This document shows positions 23,361 through 34,949 of a DNA stretch of 62,000 nucleotides, in pieces. The notes beneath the pieces are model-generated. The model was not told the origin of the DNA. It worked only from the letters and a program-made list of their open reading frames with translations, and made no database searches. This DNA is from Cryptomeria japonica. Taxonomy: Eukaryota > Streptophyta > Pinopsida > Cupressales > Cupressaceae. The position numbers were made by a program, and so were the translations under genes. Numbering within the stretch: position 1 is the stretch's first letter; each line of letters begins with the position of its first letter. The stretch covers positions 243,841,218 through 243,903,217 of the forward strand of contig NC_081406.1 in assembly GCF_030272615.1 (NCBI RefSeq). The letters run 5' to 3'.

Positions 23361-24700
23361 TTCTGATTACTAGTTGGGAGGCGATGCATTGGGCTAAGTC
23401 TAACTCTCAGAATGCTGCTATGATTTTGTTAGACTTAAAAAAGGCATATGATAGAATTGAATGACAATTCATTTTGGGATTGCTTAAGGCTCTAGGCTTC
23501 CCACCTGTCTTATGCAAATAGATTAAGGTCTTGTTTAAGGATGCTTCCATAGTGATAGATGTCAATGGTCAATTGTCTGAACCTATAGAGCTACAGAGAT
23601 CAATTTGACAAGGGTTCCCAATTGCTCCACACTTTTTGTTATAACAATAGATGCATTGTTCTATTTAGTCAGAGCTTAGGATCTTGGCCCTTCGATTAAG
23701 GGAATCATACTTCCTAATGAGGATTCATTGATCAATGCAGATGACACTGCTCTATTTATAGAACTAATAGAGATGAACTTTGACATTGTAGTGAACAAGA
23801 TGCAATGTTTTTGCAGTGCAGCAGGATACAAGATTTCTCCTCACAAGTCCACTATTCTTGGTTGGAAGGATGAACCACCTAATTAGTTGAATAATATGGT
23901 TTGGGGCTGGTGCAGGCCATCCAAAGTGGTTAGATATCTAGGGATACCTTTTTTTATCTCCCCAACCAAGAAAGATATGTGGGAATGGATAATCAAGAAG
24001 CTTGAAAAGAAACACCTTCAACAAAAAAACTCATCTGCTCTCTTTGGCTGGTAGGGTCCAAGTGGTGCAAAAAGTGTTGGCATCTCATGCTATTTACTAT
24101 TCATCCACCTAGCTTTTCTCTAGCTATCAGTTTAATTACCTTGAAAAAATAATGAGGGATTTCCTATGGTCGGATGGAAAGGGTGGAAAAAAAAAACATT
24201 GTGTGAATTGGGAATGGTGTTGCCTTCCTAGAGAAAAAGGAGGCTTAGGGATTAGGGACTTGCAAATTCATGGTGTTGCACTACTCTCAATGTATACTTA
24301 AGGCCATCCTGGGAAATGAACCTTGGAAAATCTTGGTTAGAAATAATATCCTAATGTCGAAGCCCAAAAGAGGTAAATTTTTGTTCACAACTGAATTTAA
24401 TGGACATCATCCTATGCAGGTTTGAGGTGAAGATATTTGGGTCTATGGTATTTTCCTCCTTATGGAAGGCTTGGGGGCAAGTTAGACACCTGTTGTGTAA
24501 TAGGATGTTGTAAATTTCTCTCTTACTTGCTCTTTTCCGGATACATCTTTATGGTGGGGGTTTTATCTCAATGATAAACCTTTGGCCCTCACCCAAAGCT
24601 ACTCTGCTAAAGCTTGGCATGAATTGGGTATCAAATGTGTTGGTGATCTATTAATAGGTGGAAGACTTGAATCTTGGGATGAATTGAGTTCTAAGTTTGT
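23361..24700 (+). pseudogene. L1-type LINE reverse transcriptase remnant
   Basis: Decayed ORF2 of a non-LTR retrotransposon. It reads DLKKAYDRIE (motif A, about 23428-23457), a QGFP-like block, ADDTALF (motif C with the catalytic Asp pair, about 23738-23758), then YKISPHKS, VVRYLGIPF and a region with KKHCVNW and GGLGIRDLQIHG, all in the order usual for plant L1 elements. Many stops and frameshifts are present (for example after DRIE and at the QGFP block). Neither end of the element is recognisable: the endonuclease, RNase H and tail are missing or beyond recognition. Confidence 0.85.
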
Positions 24701-24714
24701 GATCCCGACTACTA

Positions 24715-25185
24715 AAAAAAAAAGACTTACACACTGATTATTAAGGCAATTGGTTCTTCATTAAGCTCATGATTATTTATATCTTCATCTTTCTTATCAT
24801 CTCTCAATATTCTCACACATAAGTTAACTATTTATTCTAAATTTTCACCAGTCCAGGCTTGGGTTATTTCCAAAGTCTATATCAGCACCTCGAACCTATC
24901 ATCCAATCGGACTATGACAGTACTAAAATATTTTAATGGTGTCGTAGGGTAGGAGCCATATTCTTACTAATAGCCCCTATCAGAAATCTCCCTTGGTCAA
25001 ATATTTCAAATGTTGCCTGAACATTAGTTACTATTTCTTTCATTTCATCAAACTTTAAGTCTAGATTTTCTTGAGTACCTTCTTCTGGTCTTCATCTCTT
25101 TTCTCTCTTTCCTTTTATTTTGATATTACCCACACCAACACGCTTAGTAGTACCCTTATTGGGACACTCCTCCAGGGAAAACTTT
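24715..25185 (-). pseudogene. Decayed coding remnant, unknown family
   Basis: Reading the minus strand from 25185 downward gives a run of about 155 codons with few stops. An N-terminal basic stretch (GTTKRVGVGNIKIKGKREK) is followed by acidic and amphipathic sequence (ENLDLKFDEMKEIVTNV, then QGRFLIGAISKNM). A one-base shift leads into VRLDDRFEVL and ends with LNEEPIALIISV. I do not recognise the family. Its style and layout resemble the long broken gene at 35753-39141, so it may be the C-terminal part of a relative. No annotated domain is visible. Confidence 0.45.
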
Positions 25186-25430
25186 AAGAAACCCCCCCCT
25201 CAGACAAGGTGTAAAAACCTGGTGAAAGATGTATAATTACCAAGGAAAATATTAATTTTACTAGCGAAATTTTGCGGTTTACAAAGAAAAAATAATAATC
25301 TCCATTAGCAAATCATTCATGATCGCTCAAAGTTTGTGAAAAATCCTGGCGAATTCTAATGCTTTTAAAACCAAAAAAAATATTTGCATGGGCTAATTGT
25401 AATGTTTTTAAAACAAGAAAAAATATTTGC

Positions 25431-25638
25431 ATTGGCAATTTCAACCTATTTTCAAACCATAAAAAATAATATATTGGCGATTTCAACCTATTTTCATACC
25501 ATAAAAAAAAATATTGGCGATTTCAACCTATTTTCAAACCATTAAAAAAAATATTGGCAATTTCAACCTATTTTCAAACTATAAAAAAATATATTGGCAA
25601 TTTCAACCTTTTTCCAAAACGTAAAAAAAAAATATTGG
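25431..25638 (+). repeat. Tandem repeat, 40-42 bp unit, about 5 copies
   Basis: ATTGGCRATTTCAACC recurs at 25431, 25473, 25513, 25553, 25593 and (partly) 25634, each followed by ATTTTCAAACCATAAAAAA. Two more diverged units precede it from about 25370. The stretch 25190-25370 before the array has no recognised feature. Confidence 0.9.
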
Positions 25639-26712
25639 CACCTCAACAGACCCCGTCAAGTCATTAAAACATGTGGCACACAGTCGTCGGCCCTCTGCCT
25701 GAAAGGCTGCCCATTATAAAATCTCACAACCTAGCGACAAGACCTTATGACTCTATCTCCAGCTTGCAAGCTGAAAATGCTAAGCCTTCATAACCTCGAG
25801 AGCTAGCGACTAAGGGCAATTGAACCGCCACTCGCTAATTCTCGACCTAATGTTAAGTCCTCATCACCGCAATGACCTGGAGATAGTGGTAACTTGAACC
25901 CTTTTTGCGTACTCGCCAACATAAAATTATTTATCTCTTAACTGCTAGCACTTCACTCGTGATTTGATCACATCTTCAGACATTTAACCTCACGAGCTAG
26001 CGATAACCATAAAACTTAACCACAAATTGTCTAGTCGCTAGCTCACGACCTAAAAATGCTAACATTAAAAAAACATGAGAGCTAGCGACAAATGTATGAA
26101 ATGAGTTACTCACTAACTCTCACAACTATAATGCATGGCATTAGACCAAGTTGAGACCTCGTGACCCAAGCAATTTCATTAACAATCTCCAGCTCGCTAA
26201 CATAAAACAATAACACCAAAAAAGCTAGAGACCTCACAATGTAAACCCAAACCAACTTGTCGCCAGCTCGCGGCTTGATCACCTCTTCAGACATTTAACC
26301 TTGTGAGCTAGTGATAACCATAAAACTTAACCACAAACTATCTAGTTGCTAGCTTGCAACCTAAAAATGCTAACATTAAAAAAACATGAGAGCTGGCAAC
26401 AACTATATGAAATGACTTACCCACTAACTCTCGTGGCTATAATGTATGACATCAGACCAACTCGAGACCTCATGACCAACGCAATTTCATTAACAATATC
26501 CAGCTCACCAACATGAAACTTTAACACCCAAAAGCTAGAGACCTCGTGATTCGAACCCAAACCAACTTGTTACCAGCTCATGGCTTGATCACGTATTTAG
26601 ACATTTAACCTTGCGAGATGGTGATAGCCATAAAATTTAACCACAAACTATCTAGTCACTAGCTCGCGACCTAAAAATGCTAACATTAAACAAACATGAG
26701 AGCTAGTGACAA
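25639..26712 (+). repeat. Tandem repeat with about 311-bp unit and GAGCTAGCGAC core
   Basis: CAGACATTTAACC and the following 300 bases recur at 25977 and 26288, with a partial unit from 26598 (spacings 311 and 310). Each unit contains several GAGCTAGCGAC-like words in both orientations. Bases 25639-25976 hold diverged material with the same words. A further copy lies far away at about 40598-40885. Confidence 0.88.
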
Positions 26713-28796
26713 CTATGGTGGCAAGCTAATATGTATGAGGAATCTTTAAGACTTGAGCCTTGGATGGTGACTCATTTCTGGGGGACTAGTTTGAAGGTTT
26801 CTCCTGAGTCGAGGTTGATTAGACAAGAAAGAATTACGATTTCTGAGGCATAAAAGGATTGGATAGCTTCTGAGTGAGAGATGGGAGATCACGGATTCCT
26901 CTAAGAAATCAGAGGTTATTTGTTGTCAAGGTTTCTGAAGTAGAATTTGTACAATCAAGGAGGAATAAAATCAGAACAAAATCATTCACATAAGATGAGC
27001 CTTAGTAGGATGTAGTGGATTTGATAGGCATGACTTCTAGAGTCCATAGCTGGTAGGGTGAGTTGAAAATCACCAAAATGATGATTTTTCACATGAATGA
27101 GCATCACGAGATGAAGTGTTAAAAATTTATAAATACAATGGGGTGGTGACTTTATTGGTAGAAGAGAAAAGAAACCTTTTTCATTTTATGAGAGTGGTTT
27201 CTTCCTTAGAAAGGAAGATTATGTTTGAGCAAGAAAATGCATGGAGTTGTTGTGTGCTCTGTGATATCGGATGGGTGTTTTTTTTTCTCCTGTGTGAATT
27301 TGTTTATTGTCAGAGGGGTTGTGAAAGTGAGAAGGATTTCCAGAGGGGGCATGAAAATCCTTTTCTTATCAAGAAAGGCCACACATGGCACATCCTCTGC
27401 TTCTAGTCTACCACTAGATGGCAAGAGGTTCGAAGAAGGATCTCGCAAAGGAATGAAAGAAGGATTTGTTTGGTGAGGAGTGGCAGCCAATCATCTTTGT
27501 GACAACATGGAAGCTGCGACGCCTCCCCAACATATTATGTTTACCCTAAAGCTCCTCTTTCCACTTTCTCTGATCCTGGGCATGAAGGCTTGAGCTCCTC
27601 TTTCCATTTTCTCTAATCCTTGGCATGAAGGCTAAAGCTCCTCCTCTATTTTAGGGGTGACTTTACTTCTTGCCAGGACCAAATATTCCTTTCGAGAAGG
27701 GAAACTATCTGTTGGACAAAATGTAGCATCTCACACTCCATCTGAAGGCATCAGGGTGATAATGGCATGGCTCAAGCAATTTTGCTTCTACCAATTTTTC
27801 AGTTGAAAATTTTGATTCATGGCCAACACATGGATAAAGAATATTTTGTAACAGAATTGCATATGGCCTTTTAGGCCTAATTGTTGAGAGTAAATGTTTT
27901 GTTGACATGTGTCTCTTGGCCTAAAGATTGTTGCTCCCTTTTCTTCTATAAAAAGTGAAATCAAGGGCATTAGAAGGTTTCCTTTTGGGGGGGTCTCTTG
28001 AGGGTTCCGAAATTCTGGTGCCTTTGGGGTTCCTTTTCTGGTTCTAGTAGTGAGTCTAGGTGAAGGGAGAAAGTTGTATAGTCATTTACAGAGCAAATGA
28101 AAAAAATTTAGTGACAGAAGTAGTAATTTTATTTAATAGAAATAAAATTTTGACAGAAGTAGTAATTTTGTTCAATAGAAATAAAATTTTGATCTATTTC
28201 TCTCCGATGTATAATTCTATCATCTTTCAAATGAAGAGAATCAAGAGTTTTTTCATTTGTTGCATTGTTATGGTGTATGTAATTTTTCATTTAATGCTTC
28301 CTATTATGACTAGGAATGCGGAATTTCTATTAGTCTGGAATCATATTAAGGATGCACCTCATTGTAATTGGTGGGCAGATTACTTAAGGGAAGAGGGTTT
28401 TGAGGTCCTAGAAAACTTGTCGAACATATCGATGGATAAGATACAAGAAATCTTGAATGTTCACATAAATATATATATATATATAAATATATATATATAT
28501 AAAATTTATATTCATATATACACATATAATGGCGAAGATACATATTGATTATAGGTATGAGGAACTGCCAACTTTATGGAGGAGGGAAAACATGTACATG
28601 ATAGAACCCCTTCATATATATTACATAGACATCCATAGAATATAAAATCATAAGAGTATTAAGAATGAAAGGATCAAACACCACAATAGATAGGAATACA
28701 ACATAATTACTAAAACATGCATGCAACTCAATTAAAGGGAATATCTTTTGAGGATCCAATTCCATGATAAATGTTATAGACAAAGAAGTAAGAAAA
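26713..28796. other. Unassigned region with small duplications
   Basis: Bases 26713-27120 read on the plus strand as a possible very old coding remnant (WMVTHFWGTSLKVSPESRL, then many stops) that I cannot place. Bases 27543-27645 contain two copies of a 50-bp unit (AAGCTCCTCTTTCC...CATGAAGGCT). Bases 28112-28190 contain a 39-bp tandem duplication (GACAGAAGTAGTAATTTT...), and 28468-28510 is an AT microsatellite. The 162-codon open frame at 28060-28548 spans these repeats and shows no family resemblance. Confidence 0.4.
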
Positions 28797-28822
28797 GGGC
28801 GTGTGCACAAAGATGGTGGTCA
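28797..28822 (+). repeat. X1 left terminal inverted repeat
   Basis: GGGCGTGTGCACAAAGATGG and six more bases. Aligned without gaps, all four ends of X1 and X2 share GGG, five variable bases, then GCACAAAGATGGTGGTCA. Confidence 0.85.
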
Positions 28823-28867
28823 GAAAAGTGGACACCACCCAAAAAAATCTTGGAAAAACAGGCAGTG

Positions 28868-29070
28868 CGTACGTGGTTTTATAATTTCAAATTCCCACGT
28901 ACGCGCTTAGGTTAGTTCTTCCTGAGCCTAGAAAAGGTAGCGCATACGCGTTGCATTTAGGAAACTGAGCACATACGTGCTACACCTAGGAAAATTAGCG
29001 CGTACCCACTGCTTATAGGAAAATGAGCGTGTACGCGCTAATAATCCTAGTAAAACCGTGTACGTGGTGC
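28868..29070 (+). promoter_or_regulatory. Subterminal palindrome array of X1, left
   Basis: Six or seven copies of GCGCGTACGCGC-like words (GTGCGTACGTGG, CACGTACGCGCT, AGCGCATACGCG, AGCGTGTACGCGCT and others) spaced about 30 bases apart. The core is a palindrome around GTAC. Subterminal repeat clusters of this kind bind transposase in CACTA and other plant DNA transposons; that role here is inference. Confidence 0.75.
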
Positions 29071-29195
29071 CTGATAAAAAAAGTTTTTAAAAAAAATTGG
29101 GTCCTCATTTACCCGAAAAGCACATTTTTTACTTTGTTTTTTTCCCATTTTCTAACCTAAACCGCGAATGGGGTGCTAAATTTGTCCTCTAGGAT

Positions 29196-31810
29196 ATGGA
29201 TCAAGGTTAGTTTTTGTTTATTTTTGTCTTTCTTTCTAGTTTATGCAATTTGTTTTACATTTTGAATTTAATTTCATTAATTTTGATTAGGTTTTTTCAT
29301 TTTTTGTTTCAAAAACTAGATTCTTCTAATCCAGAACAAGAACAACCAAATGCGCCTCCTGAAAAACCCACAAGAACAACCAAATGCACCTCTTGAAAAC
29401 ACACAAGAACAACCTCCAATTCCTCCTTTTGACTGCACAGTCGAAACACAAGAAGAATTAATTAATCAGTTAGGGCAAAATACATCCAAAATCAATAGAC
29501 TAATTGTAAAATTGAAAACTTCTGAACTTGACCATCATCAATCCCTCGCCACTAGCCTAGAAACATTAGCTAGTGGTGCCATAGTTGTTTCCACAGAAAT
29601 TACCAAATGGGGAAGCTTTAGGGATAGGTGTCGTCAATTCTATGCCAATGGGCTATCATACGATGGAGTTAAAAACAAAAATATTTCTAAACAACAAATA
29701 TGTGCCCTTTTTGTTGACCCCAAAACTAGTCATTCATTACCTCATAATGCAAAGAGGTTTCCCATACATTGGTGTACCAATGTGCAGATGAAGAATCCTT
29801 TTTGGTAGAGGTAGTTGATGGTCTTTGACGATCCACCTTGTAATAATTATGAGGTGCCATTATATTTTTTGAGAAAAATATATTGTGAGTTTGTGTTCAA
29901 TGTGCGCCCAAATTATTTTGACATGAGAGAGTTTCATGGTAGAGGTGGTGGCTCTGCCCAAGATAGACCTAGAGCTCGTAGGCGATTAGCCGCAGAGAGT
30001 CGCCGCCCCCTAGCACCCAAACCCAAGGTGCATCAGGCTGTCCCATTAGAGATGAAAGAGTCGATGGAGCTACAAACTCTTCAGGTGGCCATAGCATTGA
30101 CTGGTGCCATCATCTAGCATGGGACATCATTAACACACCCTATTGTATCGGATGATGAGCCGTTAGAGGGCGACAGAGAGCCCATCGAGCATATGTGTGT
30201 CAGTTGCTCAGGGATAGATGATGCAGTCGGTGTAGATGGATACTCATATCATCTATGCATGATTTGTGGTTGTAGATGTCAGGCTCACATAGTTGAGGAT
30301 GTCGTGATGATAGATGAGTTGATGGACATGGTGTTTGCCCATGAGCCACAGACACGGGTGTGTTGATTTGAATTCATAACATTTTATTTATCAGTCACTT
30401 TAATTTTGTAATTACATAAATGAATTTTCATTTAAACATCGATTTAAATTGAGACAAATGATATGCATTTCAGGATGCAGCAGCGGTATCCCATACACCT
30501 CCCCCACTTACCACAGTTGCAACTTTGACGCTTGAGGTATAAATTTTGTAACATGTTAAAATAGAATAGTACACTTTGAATTCAAAAAAATACAAGATCT
30601 ACTAACTATCTTTAATGCTTGGTCCAATTTCTAGTTTGTAGGTGTTGACAGGGGACGAAATGTCCCAGATCGATGACATCATGCTCTCAGCGATCGATTT
30701 TGGCCTACAAGGCTATACGGTATGATATTTTGTAGAACTCTTTTTATGTATTGTTTTGATGGAATATGCAAGTCATTTCATTTTGGATTTTTAAAATTAT
30801 GTTTAATTTATTATCTGTACTAATATCTCATGTTAATTTTGTGTTTTTAGGGTACCCCCTCCGCGTCTAGGGCTCGTCCTAAGAAAAACAATTCCTCGAA
30901 GACGCCAAAACGTGTGAAGAAGGTAATTGAACACATTTTTACTTGTACAATTGTTTGAAAATGTTGAAATCAAGTATTAGTTGGGGTTTGTAGATTGATT
31001 AGTGTTTTTTGTCTATTTTACATGTACAACGGTCATTGAGCTTTGTGGATATGTTGAATGCACCTGACTCACCCGCGGATCAAGAGAGGGTAGAGGTATG
31101 TATCTCTACTTTATTTTCTTGATTTCATGATTATATGCACACATACATGTGAACTTGCGATATATTATAATCTTATAATTTTTTCATACAGGAAATATCC
31201 ATTACCTATTTCGTCAATGGTGAACCCTCCTCCTTGCACTGGAGAAGCGTCTTAGGATCCGGTACACTTTTGTTTGATATGTAAAATGAATTGTTTTCAA
31301 CCTTCAATACTTATCATTATATTAATTGTATTTAATCTTTGTACATTTTTTGTATAGGTAATAGCATCAGTTTCTACATCGATGGTGAGCCATCCTCAGT
31401 CCATTGGAGGAGCATCTCAGGCACAGGTATGTCATTGTTCTCTATATTATAGCTTTTAAGTGTTTGTGATATATTTATGTTAGTACATTGTATTAATTGT
31501 ACATTTAATCTACAATAGACTCCTTCATGATACGGTCATAACGTGGATCAATTTAAGTATGTCTTCAAGAAAACTCCTAAGAGTGACAAGGAGAGGAGAG
31601 CGAAGACATTAGCTCCTGGATCAGCCGATGAGGTAATCTACATTTCAATTGCAAAGGAATTAAAGTTAAATGCATAGTTATGATGTTAATTGTGAACTAT
31701 TTTCTACAAAAGAATTCTAACTTGGCTTTTGAATTGTGGTTTTGCAGCCATCTACAGAGCCGCGTACTGCACCAAAGAGGCTTGATTTTGATGATCCACC
31801 AGAAGTTTAG
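29196..31810 (+). pseudogene. X1 second gene: ten exons, about 546 codons, function unknown
   Basis: Exons: 29196-29205, 29320-30357, 30474-30536, 30642-30719, 30851-30922, 31030-31095, 31192-31261, 31358-31426, 31519-31632, 31748-31810. Nearly all introns are GT-AG, and exon lengths 3-10 are multiples of three apart from one inserted base in exon 7. Exon 2 holds a Gln/Pro/Asn-rich N-terminal region (EQEQPNAPPE), a conserved middle (ITKWGSFRDRC, YANGLSYDG) and a Cys cluster (CVSC...CMICGCRC) that could bind zinc. Exons 7 and 8 look like duplicates (GEASQDP and GGASQAQ ends). The protein ends basic then acidic (KRLDFDDPPEV). A one-base insertion near 29360, stops near 29806-29814 and 30115, and a lost acceptor at exon 6 (AA for AG) kill this copy. 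No family recognised. Confidence 0.75.
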
Positions 31811-32289
31811 GATCATTTAGTGTTATTTTTGGTCATAGAATGACCAATAAATGTAGATATATTCTACATTTTTATTGTATATCGATTTGGACATGGCATA
31901 TTCCACATTTTTGTAATACTTGTATTGACTTGGCAGACATGCCTTTTTATATATATATAAATATCGATATTTGATCCAATAAATGTGTAACGAGTTCATT
32001 ATTTTGTATTCATTGTATTTTGTGGTTGTCCTTTTATAAATTTAAATGAATATTTGCATATGTAATCAACAATATGAATATAAACAACAAAAATATATGA
32101 TATAAAGCATTGCAATCGTGGAATATGATTTGATAAAATTTCTAAAATGTTGAATTAACCCTACAAAACTCCTTGTATTCAGCTCATTATTGTGTATTCA
32201 CTGTATTTGGTGGTGCCCTTTTATAAATTTAAATGAATATTTGCATATGTAATTAACAATATGAATATAAACAACAAAAATCGACAATA

Positions 32290-32945
32290 TGAATTTAAAC
32301 AACAATGTGTTTGGTGCGAGAGCACCCTCATGCTCGCAATGGTCAAATTTTGTTCCTCGTGTGCACAAACTGACATCATGAGCATGTCCAGGTGGGTAGG
32401 TTTATGCTATGCATGCCCCTTTCGTGCATCCCAAAGCACTAGAACGTCAAGAGTCATACCCTACCGGTGCGATCTCTCAAGTGCCCTGAGTCCAAAAAAA
32501 TTTCAAAATTTTATGGACTATTTCTTCCAATCCATGACACATACGATCGATTTGTTTGATCCCATTGAGGCATGTGAGGCTCCTCTACAATGGCCTATCT
32601 CGGTTTTTGATGACTCGGAGCCATTTTCAATTAGTAGCATTTTTTCGCCTACTCAAAAAACCATTAGTTGCTTGCAAGGAAAAGTTGCAAGATTGGCTAA
32701 AATTGATTCTGTTCGTCGTGTGCACAAATGGACTTCGCAAGCACGTCTGAGTTGGCATGCCCCTATTGTGCATCCCAAAGCACCAGAACATCGAGAGTCA
32801 TACCCTACCGGTGAGATCTCTCAAGTGCCCTGAGTCCAAAAAATTGTCAAAATTTGACAAACTATTTCTTCCAATCCACGACACATACGGTTGATCTGTT
32901 TGATCCCGTGGAGTCGCGTGAGGCTCCTCTACAATGGCCTATCTT
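32290..32945 (+). repeat. X1 tandem repeat, about 344-bp unit, about two copies
   Basis: GAGTCATACC recurs at 32451 and 32795 in matching contexts, with CCTCTACAATGGCCTATCT closing each unit. The same unit occurs three times in X2 (55378-56230, reverse orientation). Open frames across it follow the repeat and do not look like a gene. Confidence 0.88.
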
Positions 32946-32995
32946 GAGAGAGGAGAGGGGAGAGGGAGAGAGAGGGAGAGGAGAGGGGAGAGGGA

Positions 32996-33039
<44 letters not shown>

Positions 33040-33044
33040 GGAAG

Positions 33045-33075
<31 letters not shown>

Positions 33076-33126
33076 GTATAGGGAGGGAGAGGGAGAGAGA
33101 GAAAGAGGGAGAGAGGGAGAGGAGAG

Positions 33127-33158
<32 letters not shown>

Positions 33159-33418
33159 GGAGAGGAGAGGGGAGAGGGAGAGAGAGGGAGAGAGGGAGAG
33201 AGAGGGAGAGAACATGGGGGGAAGGGAGAGGTAGAGGGAGGGAGAGAGGGAGAGAAGTGGGGGGAGGGAAGGTAGAGAGAGAGAGAGAGAGAGAGAGGAG
33301 AGGGGAGAGGGAGAGAGAGGGAGAGAAGGAGAGAGAGGGAGAGAACATGGGGGAAGGGAGAGGTAGAGGGAGGGAGAGAGGGAGAGAAGAGGGGGGAGGG
33401 AAGGTAGAGAGAGGGAGA

Positions 33419-33461
<43 letters not shown>

Positions 33462-33595
33462 TGAGAGAGGGAGAGAGAGGGAGAGGAGAGGGGAGAGGAG
33501 AGGGGAGAGGGAGAGGAGAGGGGAGAGGGAGAGAGAGGGAGAGAGGGAAAGAAAATGGGGGGAAGGGAGAGGTAGAGGGAGGGAGAGAATACATG
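32945..33595 (+). repeat. GA-rich microsatellite in X1
   Basis: About 650 bases of nearly pure purine (GAGAGG/GAGAGA words) with embedded AACATGGGGG blocks that show internal duplication. It begins where the sequence homologous to the X2 tandem repeat stops, so it marks the deletion junction. Arg/Glu- and Ser/Leu-rich frames here are artefacts. Confidence 0.95.
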
Positions 33596-33725
33596 ATAAA
33601 AATCAAAGAGGAAGTTGCAGATAAGAAATAAATTCACTTACTTCTATAGAAGTGCAGACACAATTGTAGTGGGGTATGGAGGGAGAGAAGAAGAGAAAGA
33701 GGGATGGGGTATGGAGGAAGGGAGA

Positions 33726-33728
<3 letters not shown>

Positions 33729-33787
<59 letters not shown>
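33729..33787 (+). repeat. GA dinucleotide microsatellite
   Basis: About 29 GA units. The reverse-complement CT tract is at 50071-50130 in X2. Confidence 0.95.
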
Positions 33788-33790
<3 letters not shown>

Positions 33791-33959
33791 TGTATGCGTT
33801 TGAGAGGGAGAGACGATACACTTACATGTGTATATATATGTTTAATATATTATATGTATATAAACATATTATATATACAATTTCATATTATACACATATT
33901 ATATATTACATATATTATATGAATATACACATATTATACATAGAATATCATATTATACA

Positions 33960-34100
33960 ATAGCGTGTGCGCATTGTTTATAGTAAAGATAGCGCGTACA
34001 TGTTGTTTAAAGGGAAACAAGCGCGTACGTGCTTCTTACACTATAAATACCCCATACGTGCTTTTTAAACCATAAGTACCCCGTACGCGCTTTTGACTTT
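33960..34100 (+). promoter_or_regulatory. Subterminal palindrome array of X1, right
   Basis: Four or five GCGCGTACGYGCT-like words between 33961 and 34100, the counterpart of the left array and of 49790-49900 in X2. Confidence 0.72.
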
Positions 34101-34949
34101 TTAGGCTTGGAAATAGGCCTGGATGACAAAGCTACGGATTTGAAGTTTGATTTCCCTCCATTTCTCTCATTTTTGATGTGTTTTATTTTATCAACTTGGT
34201 TTATCGACTTTGTCATCATTAGGTTTACACTTCATTAAGTGGGTATTTCTAAAATGGCCACCATATTTTCACCCATCTGCTGAGCTTTCTAACCATATAA
34301 TTTTTTTTCAATTTGAACAACAATAACATATTATTATTGAATTTCTTTTACTAATGTTTCCATAGTTCTCACAGACATAGGTGCACCATTCTTTGAATAA
34401 CTTTTGATATACGTATCCAAATTTAAAAATTTTTATATATTATTGTAGTGCACTTGATTATTTACAATTTAAAAAAGAAAAAAATTGTATTTTTGATTTG
34501 TTTAGTGCAATTTATGCTTCGCGCACAAATAGGTGCCAAATTTTCAGGATGTGCTCGATTGGAAAAATCATAAAAAAATAAATACTCAACAAAAAATTAC
34601 AAAAAAATACACATCTTCTAGTGCTCACTCTTAACTATCTTTCTGCCAAAGGATTTGTCAAAATACTAAATATAACTATGACTTTTTTGATGCGCACATC
34701 AGACACTATGTTATGTTTTTCAGAAGAAAAAAAAATAGGGTCAGTTTTTTGTGCGCGAAGGATTTGACCCCCTTAATCTTATCCAATTTTGAAAAAGTTT
34801 AGTAGTTTGGAAACTAGATTCAGAGTACTACAATATTTGTTCTTTGATTATCTTCATATCTTGAGTGGATGACTTTCAAATTTTGCCTCTAAGCTCAGGT
34901 TCACCTGATTTCAGATAAAAAAAAAAGTGTCCACTGATACCCCCCTTTT

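Noticed and set aside
25431-25638. Possible CRISPR-like array (regular 40-bp spacing)
   Set aside because: The repeats are contiguous tandem units without unique spacers, and the context is a plant nuclear genome.
32261-32833. 190-codon frame in X1 and related minus-strand frames at 55378-56253 in X2
   Set aside because: They follow the 350-bp tandem units, occur in different frames in different units and contain no recognisable domain.
32929-33637. Several open frames of 110-230 codons rich in Ser/Leu/Pro or Arg/Glu/Gly
   Set aside because: They are readings of the GA microsatellite. The same applies to the 311- and 352-codon frames in the CT tract at 50395-51484.
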